From the NCBI GenBank assembly GCA_019925105.1, contig JAHGAU010000006.1, forward strand, positions 744,001 through 808,000: a stretch of 64,000 nt of DNA, written 5' to 3'. The notes beneath the pieces were generated by a model that was not told where the DNA came from, made no database searches, and was given only the letters and a program-made list of their open reading frames with translations. Of this stretch, positions 48,650 through 60,300 are shown piece by piece. The translations under genes and the position numbers were made by a program. The stretch comes from Niebla homalea. Lineage: Eukaryota > Ascomycota > Lecanoromycetes > Lecanorales > Ramalinaceae. The stretch's first letter is position 1, and every line of letters begins with the position of its first letter.

Positions 48650-51600
48650 CTAATTCCGGCGTTCCTTAACACTCGGTTATTTAGCCTTATTAATAACTAT
48701 AAAAAACCCGATATTTATAACGTTAAGAATAAAAACCGGTGTCCACCTAGCCTTTATTTACGTCTTAAGGGTTAAAAGTATTTATAGCCGTTTAAAAAGT
48801 AGGAATCTATTTATATATTTTTTTTAAGAAAACCTATAATATTACGACTAAATTTATTTAAGGGTTACCTTTAAACTTATTACTCTTCCGTTATTTTATA
48901 GGTCTATTTAATATTAAAATTTCAGAATTCCGATTATATTACTAAATATCCTTATTAATACGTATATTATTATTACTTTACTTATACGATTCTATTAATT
49001 AATATAATATTACCTTTTATACTGCCCCGGTATTTATAACCCCTTTAACCCCTATTAAGTATAGTTTTCCCGCTATTACTTTTTACCCCCGGGTTAATAA
49101 TAAGGTTTCTTAATTAAATCCTTAATTATTTTTTTTATTTCTTTAATTAGGCTAAACTATAATAATAAGTTTATAGTTATTATAAATTTAACGGCCGCTT
49201 TAATACCTTTTTTATTAATAAGTATTTAGCGATAATCGTTAATCTTTACCTTTTTAATTAATCCCGGTTTAAGCTCCTTAAATAGTAAATAGGAGATTAA
49301 TATATATATAGCGTTTTACTTTTATTATTTATATTTATAATTAATATTAATCCGGTTATTAACGTATACGATAAAAAGGAAATAAGTTAAGCCGTTCTTA
49401 TTTATCCGGAGTTAAATTATTAACGTATTATTACTTTTCCTTATAATCCCGTAACGCCGGAAATACTTATTAATAATTTTATTATTATTTAATGCCGGGT
49501 ATTATTACCCTTAAGGGATTAATTCTTTATATTTATATTAACGTTTTATTTATTTCTTTATAATTTATAAAGTAATCGTTATTAATTTTACTTTTATAAC
49601 CTTTTTTTTCTCCGCTATTTTTACTTTAAATAAGAATTTATATATTTTTACGTTAGCTTTTTAAACGTAAGTTAAATTAATTTCTTTTTTAATTTATTCT
49701 AATTTAACTTCTGTAAAAAAGGTAAATACCGTTTCTTTACGTTTTTTTATTTAAGGTTTTTTATAATTCTGGCAAATACGTTTATTTCCTATTAACGTAA
49801 TTAAGTTCGTATTTTTTTTAAGCTTTATTTAAATAATTATTTAATTTAAAATTAGCTTTATTAATAATATAAAGACCTTAGATTTTAATATTAAGACGGG
49901 AGTTACTTTATATATTTTACTTATTACTCTTAAATATCGGTTTTAAACTTTCTATAATTACCGGATAGACTTTTTCTTATATTTAAGCGTACTTTTAAGT
50001 ATATATTAAATAACTATTACGTACGTTATCGTAAACTTTATAACCGCCTAATAAACGGTTCTAGCCTTTTATAAGGTAACTTTTTACGTTAATACCGTAA
50101 GGCAGGTAAAAAACCTTTTTCCTATAAAATTATCTTTTTCTGGACCTTTTTTATATAATCCTTTTAATTTAATTTCTTATCGATTTATAGGTTAAGTACC
50201 TTAATATTAACTTCCGGTTTTATTATTATATTACTTAAGTCCATTATAGCTATTATATTATATAACTTTAAACTCCTTATTATATAAATAAACTTATATT
50301 TATATAAGGCGAATTAAGCTTTATATATTTTTATTTATTATAAATAAACTTTATAAACTTATTTTAGCTTTAAGTAATTTATATAAGTAAATATATTATA
50401 AGTTAAAGGTAAATATCGTTAATAAAGCTTTTTACTTAAACCTTTTATTTTAACTTCATTAAGTTTTTAATAAGTAAATTATTAAAGAATAGGAATAAGA
50501 TTAAAAAAATAAATAACCCTTAAGGAATCCTTATTATTACGGGCTTTATTATACTTATCTTTTATTTTAAATTAATTAACGTTATTTAATTATTTAAGAA
50601 ACTTTTTATTTAATTTATAAGGAAAAATAAAACCTCTTTTTTCCGTAAATTATATAATAACTTTTAATAATTTACTTTATTAAACGTTTTTATAATATTT
50701 AAGGAAAAAAGACTTATAATATACTTTTTCCTATAGCTTTATACCGTATATACGTTATTAATTAAGCCTTTAAGAGCCGTCTCCGTTAACCGTCTTTTTC
50801 TTACCTTTATTTATTAATTAAGGAGTAATTTATACCTTTTTATATAATTACTTAAAATCTTTATAATTACCGTCTTTAAAGCCTTTCTTAACGTATAAAG
50901 GAGTACTATAGGTCTATATAACTTTATTTCTAAATAATCTAACTTAATTAGCTTCTTAAGGATAATCGTTTTAATTTCCTTAAATTTATAAAAATAATAT
51001 TTTATATTAAAATAAGCTTAAAACAGGTAAATAAAGACCTCTTTAAATAATAATATTATTATAAATAAAAACCTATTTAATATACCGTTAAGTCCGGGGG
51101 CCTTATCCTTCTTCGGTTTATTAATTATTTTAATTATTATTTCTTAGGTTATTATTTTATTTATTATTATTAATTTAGGATATATTATATTATTAATATC
51201 TATTAAGTTAACTTCTAATAATAAAAGAAAGAACGCTTTTTTAAGAGTTTTAATTTTACCGTTAAAAATATTTATTACCGTATTATTTAGTTTTTTTAAG
51301 GGTAAAAACTTAAAAATAAATTTAAATTTTTTACTTTATTCTTTACCGTATTTTATTAACTTTTAAATATTATAAAAGGAAACCGCCGAGTTATATACTA
51401 TAGCCCGGAAGTATATCTATTTAGCCTTCCGGATAATTCTTTCCTTTTCTTTTTAAGCTTTTTTTAATTATTAAAATATCTCCCGGTTTTTATATTTAAT
51501 AATTTACTTTATAAATGCTTTTACCTTTATAATTACCTTTATATATTTTTTATTTTAATAAATTTTAACTTTTTAAGACGGTTTTATTATTAAGATTATA

Positions 51601-52800
51601 ACGTTAATTACTTTATTTAAAGCTTTTATTACCTATTTTATAAAATGGTCGATTTATTTTTTATTATTAAGCCGGGGATACTCCGTTAATTAAGATATTA
51701 TTTCTATTATTTTTATTAATATTTTAATTTCTTTAATTATTTTTTACGTTTATTTAAACGATAAAAATAGAATTACGTTAATAGATTAATTTAAAGTTAT
51801 TTATATTGGGACGTAATCCGAACCGTATTTTAAATCTTCTTAAGGTCCGTATATTATAATTAAATTAATAATACCTTCCGAGTTAAATATTAAATCGATT
51901 ATAGTTTTAAATTTACGGCTTTCTTATATAATAGCCTTTTTAATATTAATAATATAAGGTTAAACCGTATAATAATTATTAATAGTTCCTTAAATTCAGT
52001 ATAATTAATCGTATAACCGTTTTTATTCTATTAAATATAATAAAGATTAAAGTCCCTTATTAAAAGGTATTTACCGGGTATAATTATAATATCCTTAAGT
52101 AATAAGATTATAAAGGGTTTCTTCTTATTAACCGGTAACGGATTATACGTATTATAAATATTTAAGGTATCCTTAATATCCCTTTCTTATATAATCCGGA
52201 ATATATATATATTCTTTCCGTAATAAATAACGTCTTAGTTATTTATATTTAATTTTTTATTAATAAAGAAATATATTTACGTTATCTTATTATTTTTAAA
52301 GGTTAAATAAAAACTATCTTTTAAGTTAATTAAAGAATAAGTATACGGACTATATAACGGCTTTTATATCGTTATAATATTAATATTTTTTACCTTTTTA
52401 AATCTAAATATTAATATTATAACTTTAATTATTTCCTTACGTACGTTATATTATATTATCCTTAAAAACATAAATATATTAAATATTAACGTCCGTCGGG
52501 CTCTTTTTATTAACTTTTATTTATATAAATAGTTTTTCCTTAAGGTTAAACGTTATTTATTTTAATTTTTTTATTATAATAATAATCCCGGTTAAATAAT
52601 TAACTTTAAAGGTTAATATTATTATAAGCTTTTTCTTTTTTATATTATTAATTATTGCGTTTTATTCTTTTCCGTTTAATAAACTCCGTTTATATTTTAA
52701 AACCATTTTTAATTATTTTATTAATTTAAATTTATATAAATTATAATATTAAACCTTAACCGTTATCTTAGTCTTTTTATATTAAGTCTCCTTCGTTCTT
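48650..52800 (-). pseudogene. LINE ORF2 relic, copy C: endonuclease, reverse transcriptase, RNase H
   Basis: Minus-strand motifs in order. The frame start region near 52,760 reads GLILQFI, resembling the ..ILQ.N opening of LINE endonucleases. TLNIYNTYNPLPVNKKK lies at about 52,165-52,115 and YLLIRDFNLYYI at about 52,065-52,030, the GDFNLHHP endonuclease block. IINKPKKDKAPGLNGILNR at about 51,135-51,075 is the first RT block. GFLKGYLF at about 50,530-50,508 stands for GIPQGSPLSP. FIND at about 50,421-50,407 is the catalytic FVDD box with the first Asp changed to Asn. The thumb follows at 50,290-50,090. Stops are dense; the RNase H residues were not placed individually. Confidence 0.9.
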
Positions 52801-52829
52801 ACCGTATATTATAAGTCTTACGTTAAGTA

Positions 52830-54374
52830 ATTATTATTACTATATATTACGTATTTTAACGCGTTCTTTATTAAACTTTTTATTATTAAGTTAGTATATT
52901 TATACGTATTATACCCTTTAATATATACTATATACTTTATACTATTAAGGTACTTTATAATAATATATTTATATCTTTAATATTTAAAATATTAATAAAT
53001 ATCCGCTGTCCGATTTTAAGGTTTTATTAATTTAAAAGACTTACTTTTTATTACCCCTTTATTAAGGATATCGTTATATATTTTTATTAACGTTACGTTT
53101 AAGATAACCGTAAAGTATTTCTTTATATAATTAAAGGCGTTTAACCTTTTTATTATAACGGGGAGGCTATAATTAATGATTTTTAATTTAAAGTAGAAAA
53201 CTATATTCTCCTTTTTTATCCGCTTTAAAGTAACTTCCCTTTCTTCCCCTGTAAATCTTATTAAATATATTTTATTTATTACGATAATAAAGGATTACCT
53301 TAATACCTTTACTATTTTATACCTTTTTTTATTAATTTATCCCTTTAATTTTTTTAACCTTTTTTTCATTTTTAATAAAATTATATTAAGGAAAATATCC
53401 CGGCTTTATAGTTTACGTATTATAATAATTTATTTTATTAATAGTTCTCCCGTTACCTTAAACGTTTTTATTAATTATAATGGGTTTATTTTTATTATTA
53501 TACTCTTTTTTTCTTTATTTAATAATTATATAATTATTATTTTTATTTTCTTTAATGCCGCCGTTTTCTTTTTTATTTTTACCTCCTTTATTATTAACGC
53601 CGACGTTGCTTTTATAATTTTTATTATTTAATTTATCCCCGCTTTTTTCCTTAAAGCCTCCCCCGTTATTCCCTTACTTTATATGTATCCTCTTTATTTC
53701 TTTTTATTTCCGTTTATTAACGCTTTTATTACCGTCCTTTAAGCTCTATATAACCTCTTTAACTCCCTTAAATTTCTCTTTATTTCTACGTAAAAATCTT
53801 TTACTCCCCGTAGCCTGATTTATAGTATCGGTTAAGTCTTTAATATAATATCTTTTTATATAATTATAAAAAGGCTTTTTAATGCCTTTATTACTTCCTC
53901 CTTTTTTACTTCTCCCTTATATATTTAATAATTATTTTTTTTTATAACTTATTCTTATTTACCTAATATCTCCCTATCTTTACTTAACTTTTTTCCAATT
54001 TATATATACTTAATAAAGCCTTTTACGTCCCCATTTACCCCTTATTTGTCCCCGCGTATTATCTTTATCCCCTTTACCTTTTATTTATTACCTTTTATAA
54101 TAATACTTTTATACGTTATATACGTTTTTTTACGCGTATCTTATTAATTATAAGCTTTTTATTCAATTTAAAGCTTTTTTATCTCATATTTATCGCGTTA
54201 TTTATATGATTTATTACCGTTCCTATTAACTTAAACCGCTTACCCTTTTTCCTTTTTTATTTTTATTATTATTCCGCTTCCGCCTATCGTATTTAAAGTA
54301 TTATCCTTACTATTATTTAAGCTATATACGCGTGTATCGTTTCTGACCTCTGGGGTCCCGTTATTCGTCGCCAT
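52830..54374 (-). pseudogene. LINE ORF1 relic, copy C
   Basis: The start codon at 54,372-54,374 is intact and the first codons read MATNNGTPEVRNDTRV, a normal-looking protein start in a terminal 50-bp segment spared by RIP. Farther in, the frame is lost. Near the end (about 52,990-52,840) Tyr-rich segments such as YNTYKYTN and KYVIYSNNNYLT have the spacing of zinc knuckles with Cys replaced by Tyr. ORF2 begins shortly after. Confidence 0.72.
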
Positions 54375-54452
54375 CTCTCCACAAGTAATAAATATAGTTA
54401 AAATATTTATAAGGTCATATAAAAATTAAGTAATATATATATAAATTATATT

Positions 54453-54621
54453 TAATCTATCTAGGAAGTATAATACTATCTATATAAAATACCCGGGTGG
54501 TATAAGATATACGGTTAGGTGATAACATTTACACGCTTTATGGTAATAACTTGGCACTATCGTATAACGGCTTAGTGACACTCCATGCAATACCACCACC
54601 ATGCCTGTATCCAGGCTGACA
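54453..54621 (-). repeat. Ty1/copia LTR (5' LTR of a disrupted copy)
   Basis: 169 bp, the same length as the LTRs at 58,100-58,268 and 63,473-63,641, running from TAATCTATCTAGGAAG to CCAGGCTGACA. The right (outer) half is unmutated. With 48,516-48,608 and 54,391-54,452 it forms the 5' end of a second copia copy that LINE C split. Confidence 0.85.
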
Positions 54622-54627
54622 ATATAG

Positions 54628-54735
54628 TATCACGGTTTGCGGTATATATAAGTATAGCGGCTTACTAGCGCGAGTCGAGTCTTGGCGCGCACACTCATAT
54701 TGCGCACCTTCATAGCTGGATAGCTACTCAATTAC
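54628..54735. repeat. LTR-like fragment related to the TR-GAG LTR
   Basis: It starts TATCACGG and shares the segment CTTGGCGCGCACACTCATAT, then CACCTTCATAGCTGGATAGC, with the TR-GAG LTRs (31,588-31,645), but the first half and the end differ. It is mostly unmutated. It could be a solo LTR of a related family or a truncated LTR; its right limit is unclear. Confidence 0.65.
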
Positions 54736-54779
54736 ATTAATTAAATATTATATTTATAACGTTCTTAACACTTATTATT

Positions 54780-57310
54780 ATAACTGAATAGAATATAATT
54801 TGTATATTATACGGAACTTAAAACCTTAATATTAAGTATATAATAAATAATAACCATAATAATAGCAAATATAAATATAGATTTTTGAAGCCTTTTTATA
54901 CAGAGATTTATCTAATTAAGGATAACTTTCCTCTTTATTAATAACGTAATAATAAACGGATATAATGAGTAAAACGGATAACGAATAATAATAATTGTGA
55001 AATAATATCTTATAACCCGTTTATATATAAAGAGTATAATATTTATATTCATATTAAAATTCATTCTAATATTTAATTTATTAAATATATTTATAAATAC
55101 GTAAATAAAAGTTATGATATCGTTATTATAAGCTTTAAAAATCTTAATAATAAAATTGAACTCTATCCTAATAACCGGTATATCAGTATTTAAACGGCCT
55201 TTGAACGGACATTTAAGTATTTTACTTATAATAAAAAACCGGTTATTATTCGTTCAAATTATTACTTTAAAGCCATATAAACGGTAAGCTTTAAATCGAC
55301 GTTTATACCTTAATAAGTAAAAATTACGGCTAAAAGCTTAATAACCTCCCTTATAGCTTAATTTAATAATAGCCTTAAATACCTTAAGTCCCGTTATTTT
55401 TTTTATTAAGATTTACCTTAAGAGCATATATTTAAGAAATTAAAGAATAATAAACGGGTATAACAACGACGTAAAATTAATATTAAGGCTATTAAATAAA
55501 TATATTAAATTCATCCTTAAGCCGGTAATACGTATTATCTTGATTCATTATTAACTTAAGTAAGAAAAATAACGTTTTTTAAGGATTTAAGGATATTTAA
55601 TAATACTCGCTAAAATAATTATAAATGAGTTTATAAAGTAAAAGGGTTATTAAATAATAATACTATATAAATAGCTAATTTCATTAAGGTTACTATATAT
55701 ATATTAAATACAGTAATAAGATACTATTTCGCCTTTTCTACCGCTTAAAGATATATCGATAATTATAATAAGATTTAAAACCGGTTTAAGGATAGTTTTT
55801 ACAATACTTACGATTATTAAATTGATATAAAGTATTTAACTATACGGTAAAAAGCTTTATAATTTCCCGTTAAAATATAATTACCGCCTTTACTTTATTA
55901 ACCTTAAACTTATATAAGTTAATAGAGAGTTAATAAATTAGGATATTAACTTATTTATAAATTAGCGAGCTTAATTAATATTTAAGATTAACCGACTTAT
56001 TGTTAAAGAGAACAATTGTAATATTAATACGATTAAAATAAAGGCCTTAATATGATAATTTAATAAAGCTCAACGTAAAGCCTTTATTATTACTATTAAG
56101 AAAGTCGAATTAAATTATTAATAGGTTTACTTTTTCCTATAAAATACCGGTAAATTATAATAAAACATTCTTATGTAACGCTTTTTATATTTATCATCAT
56201 ATCGATAACAGTATCATCCTTTATATAACGTTATCCGGGAATACCGTATTATTTTTATTAAATAACCGGACCTTTTATTTTCGATTTAAAATCTTAATAA
56301 AAATATATAAGAATTCTTATTATATAATCAAAATATGAACTATAAAGGTTAAATTAACTAGGAAGATATGGTTAATAATTTAAAATATAATTCCTATATA
56401 ATATAACAATTTTATTAAAACTTTTAATAATTCTTTAAAAACATTATAAGTAACAAAATTAATTTTAATGAAATATTGAGTATATTTAATAATTATTTTA
56501 CTTAAACCTTATTAATTATACCGCATAAAATCTAAGCTAAACAAGTAAAATATATTAATTAAAAACTTATTTATTTAACTATAATGTACTTAACTTATAT
56601 GTTATTAAAATATACGTCTTGAAACCGGTAAGAATAATACGGCTTATACGGAATAATTAAGAAATATATTTATAATAAGAAAAATTACGGTTTTATTAAG
56701 TTACTTAAAGAATAAATATTGTAATAGAAATACATTATAAAAAGACGTTTTTTTTAAAACTTAAATCGGTAATAATATCGTTAACTTTTACTTTCTTAAA
56801 GACGGGGTTATTCTTATTTTTATTAATCAAATCGCCGGTAATCTTAATATAAAAATATTAATAAAAATTAAAAATTAAGAATTTATTAAAATAATATTAA
56901 TATTAATATAACCTTTTAATATTTAACGGAAATACTTAATACTATTCAGTTAATAAGTTTACTTTAATATATATTAATATTAAAGATAAATTTAATAATT
57001 ATATTATTACGTAATTTTTAATTTATAATCGGTTTTATTAATAAGATAACAATATTAATATTAATAATAAATTTTTATATACGTTAATTAAATGATGGTT
57101 CTTTACTCGGTTTTATTTTATTATTATTATTAATAAATTATAAGGTTAATTTCTTAAAAAGGTAGGTATTAATTCAAGATTACCTGTTTTTAATCACGGT
57201 TAGTTATATGTTATTTTCTTGAAAATAATAGACGTATTCTAACTATTAATGTTCATACGTAATAAACTAGATTTATAAACGATGAATATTATTTAAATTA
57301 AAGTCCTTTT
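54780..57310 (+). pseudogene. Helitron Rep-helicase relic, 5'-truncated
   Basis: The ancestral product is the rolling-circle initiator/helicase of Helitrons. Plus-strand reading: YNPFIYKEYN at 55,010-55,039, then IHIKIHSN and FIKYIYKYVNKSYD at 55,048-55,120 (family form ..VNVE...S.KAVKYIYKY..KGHD). Then comes GNTYYLDSLLT followed by VRKITFFKDLR near 55,530-55,600 (family form GE.YYLRLLL..VRG..SFEDLR). The PIF1-like helicase begins QRKAF near 56,070, with a Walker A region (NTGKL at about 56,145-56,160) eroded from GTGKT. The end VFNHG.LYVIF at 57,185-57,217 matches the VFSHGQLYVALSR motif. The catalytic HUH/Tyr part of Rep would lie before 54,780 and appears missing. Confidence 0.87.
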
Positions 57311-57814
57311 TTACCGGTCAATATAAACTATATAAAAGCCGGTTATCCCGTAGTTAATATAGTTAGGTCTTAATATAACGTAAAGAGTACCGGATATTAT
57401 TATAAGAAGGATTTTTAAGTAATATAAAATAAAAAATAAGGGTATATTAATGAAATATAGGGTAAAAGTACCGTAAAAAATAATAAGTATACTTAAATAA
57501 GAAGTTATAATAGATTCAATTATATATTGGATATTACGTTAATTGATATATTTTAACAAAAAAAATCCCGCTTTTTTTTTACCGTAAAGCTTTACTAAAT
57601 TTATAGGGATAATAATAAGGTTATAAGCATTTAAATAATAAATACTTTATTATCTCTTTATAACTTTCTATTTTAAAAACTATCCGTTTTTAAAATAAGT
57701 TAAACTTCGCGTTAAGTATATAATTAAAACTTATAAATATAATATTAACGTTACCGTTATTACCGTTATTATAAATATTTTATTCATACGGAGTTCTTTA
57801 TGTATTTATTTAAG
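57311..57814. other. Stretch after the Helitron helicase
   Basis: RIP-mutated; probably the Helitron 3' non-coding part. No gene was recognised and no CTRR-type terminus could be fixed. Confidence 0.4.
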
Positions 57815-58099
57815 TCCGGATAGATCTCTTGGTACTTGTCACCAGCATGTACATATTGATAGGACATAGCCTTAGGTATAGGTCCTAAGGATAGGACACT
57901 ATCCTTTGAATAGGACAAGTACATAGTTAGTCGTTTATCCCTTCAGGATAAACGATCATTCATTCATACATTTACCACTTTGTCCATACCTTGCTCTGTA
58001 CCCATCACAGTACTACTGTAAACTATACTTACGTACTAAAACATATACTGTCAGACGTGAGGACGTATGAGAGTGGATGATATGTATGTATATTGCATA
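57815..58099. other. Unmutated island with a strong hairpin
   Basis: About 285 bp of normal base composition. TCGTTTATCC (57,931-57,940) and GGATAAACGA (57,946-57,955) form a perfect 10-bp stem with a 5-base loop. A set of GATAGGAC/GTCCTA words (57,858-57,915) forms further short inverted repeats (GTCCT and AGGAC around AAGGAT). No open frame. It could be the spared 3' terminus of the Helitron, whose ends carry a hairpin, but the expected CTRR end just after the hairpin is not there. Confidence 0.6.
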
Positions 58100-58268
58100 T
58101 GATCTATCTAGGAAGCATAGTACTATCTATATGAAATATTTAAGTAATATAAAATATATAATTAAATAATAATATTTACACGCGCTATAATAATGTCTTA
58201 ATACCGTCATATAACGGCTTAGTAACACTTTATATAATATTATTATTATATTTATACTTAGGTTAATA
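58100..58268 (-). repeat. Copia left LTR (3' LTR)
   Basis: 169 bp. The outer 40 bp (TGATCTATCTAGGAAGCATA and following) are unmutated; the inner part is RIP-altered, ending GGTTAATA where the other copies have GGCTGACA. Confidence 0.9.
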
Positions 58269-58299
58269 TACCCCCTTAAAATCATAATATTATTATAAT

Positions 58300-60300
58300 A
58301 ATAATATAAATCCTAAATATCCTTATTATAATTATTTCTTAATTACTAATATACCGTAATTATTATAAATAAAAGATACGTCTTAAATTTAAAGTTAAAA
58401 AATTGAAAAGCTAAGAAAAATTGGAAAAAATTAATAACTTTAAGAGTAAGAATAATAATAAAACCTTTATATTTTAAGCTACTCCGGAGCTTTATATATA
58501 CTTAATCGAGCTCCGGGTATTAATTTAAATAATTTTATTAAGTAATTATTATTAAGTATATATTAAGAAAAGTTAAAATTAATAAAATTATAAAAATAAA
58601 TAAATCCGGAAAGATTATTATATACCCGGTTTATAGTTATAATTTTTTAAAAGCTAAATTTCTTAAAAATAATATTTTTAAGGTTTTATTGAGTTATATT
58701 ATAATACGGGGTTTTAAGGTTTATCGTCTTTAAAACCTAAAAGTTTTATGAATTCTTTATATTTTTATAATAGTAAGGCTTTTATAAGGCCGTCCGTTAA
58801 TATCTTTACTATAAATATATATTTAATATTAATCGTTTTCTTTTAGTATTTTTATCGTAATTAATAATAATATATATCTATATAACGGAATTTTATAATA
58901 AATTAAGAATGTATCCCTTAAATTATACGGATTATTTAAGTATTATTATATTTAATCTTTAATAAGTAAGATAAGTTTAATATAATTAATTTAAAAAAAC
59001 GGTTTTATTATATTAGCTTTTTTACAATAAGGGTAAGGTTAAAAAGCTCGGCTTTAATAAAGCTTATTATTATTATCTTTTATTTTATTGTTTTTTAGTT
59101 AATTAAGCTTTTAAAGAGCTTAAAGATATAATTTTATTACGAATTATATTATATCTTAAAATCGTTAATAAATAACGTTTTTAAGGATACTATAAAAACG
59201 GTATATAAATTAGTGATTTTCTTATTATATACGATAATATAGTATTTAATATATATAAGGTATTATAATACTTTTATAACTGCTTTTAAATATTATTTTA
59301 ACGGATTTATAAGGAACTTAAATAACTTAAACGTTAAGTACGTAATATCCGTCCTTATAATAACGGCCGCGAAATTAATAAAGTTAATAAATTATTAATA
59401 TATATAAATTTCTTAAGGTAAAACTTACCCGATATTTTTAATAAAAGGTTTAATATTCCGTAAAGGTACTTTAAAAGTACGATTTATTATAATATTAAAT
59501 TTTGCCGTAAGCTTATTAATATAATTATCCTAATATAAACGGATTTCTCGACTTAATTAATCTTATATTATCCTTATATTTAAGAATTACTTTATTTTAT
59601 TTAAGTTTCTTATTTTATAAACCTTAAAGAATTTACTTTAAAAGTTATTTACTTTTTAACTATATTTACGATCGTAAATAATAACGATATTATTTATAAA
59701 GAAGAAGATTATTATATAATTATTAATAAAGAAATATTCGATTTCCGGGACTTATTTTAAATTTAAATTCGTTAAAGTTTTTAAGAGATTTTTAAATTAT
59801 AAAGTTAATAATTATTTAAGTTTATATAAAGCTTAAAGTAGGAAAAGTAAACTTTTATTCTTATATCCTTTTAATAATTTAATATATATAAGTTCGTTTA
59901 TTTTATTATTTGTAAATATATTAATAACGTTTTACTATCTTATATCCAAATTAAATACGGTTATTATAGTTATAAATACCTTAAGAACCCTAATTATTGA
60001 AGTAGCGGCAAATATATTTTAATCGGTTTTTAATAAATTACCTTTTATATAAAGTTTAGCTTTATATTTAATAAAATACTTTTTATTGTTAAATTTATAT
60101 TTAAATATTTAAATAATAAATATTAATATTTTATCCGCTTTTTTAATATACTTAATTAAGATTTTTTTTTATATACTTTTCTCTTTAAGAGCTTTAAGTT
60201 TTATTTTAATTATTAATTTAAAACTTATAACGTATAAGTATTTTAATATATAACGATAGTATTTTAATTTAATAAGTAAAGTATTATAATAAAATATACT
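58300..60300 (-). pseudogene. Copia reverse transcriptase-RNase H relic
   Basis: A minus-strand pol segment. At about 59,700-59,685 the catalytic box reads FINNI (YVDDI with both Asp codons turned to AAT). Directly after it, about 59,660-59,580, the frame reads FKSKFFKVYKIRNLNKIK, FLNIRII, and then RLYQDNYINKLTAKFNI to about 59,480. This is the C-terminal RT block of Ty1/copia elements (F...FK.KDLGE...FLGI.I.R, L.Q..YI..L...F). The copia type, rather than gypsy, follows from this block. RNase H should lie at about 59,200-58,600 but is not resolved. Stops are at Gln/Trp positions. Confidence 0.85.

Larger units (their letters stand above)
48611..54382 (-). mobile_element. Full-length Tad-like LINE, copy C
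   Basis: A 5.77-kb non-LTR element on the minus strand, from the tail TTGATTGATTGATTGATT at 48,611 to the 5' block at 54,325-54,382. A likely target duplication is AAGTAATA at 48,601-48,608 and 54,383-54,390; a longer alternative (TATAAAAATAAGTAATATA-like, right copy about 54,415-54,440) cannot be excluded, which would move the 5' end by about 30 bp. It is the most readable full-length copy and serves here as reference for A and B. Confidence 0.9.

Noticed and set aside
54453..54621. Solo copia LTR
   Set aside because: Leader sequence continues on the inner side and reappears beyond LINE C, so it is better explained as the 5' LTR of a split copy.
57931..57955. Intrinsic transcription terminator
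   Set aside because: No T-run follows the hairpin, and the context is a fungal nuclear genome.
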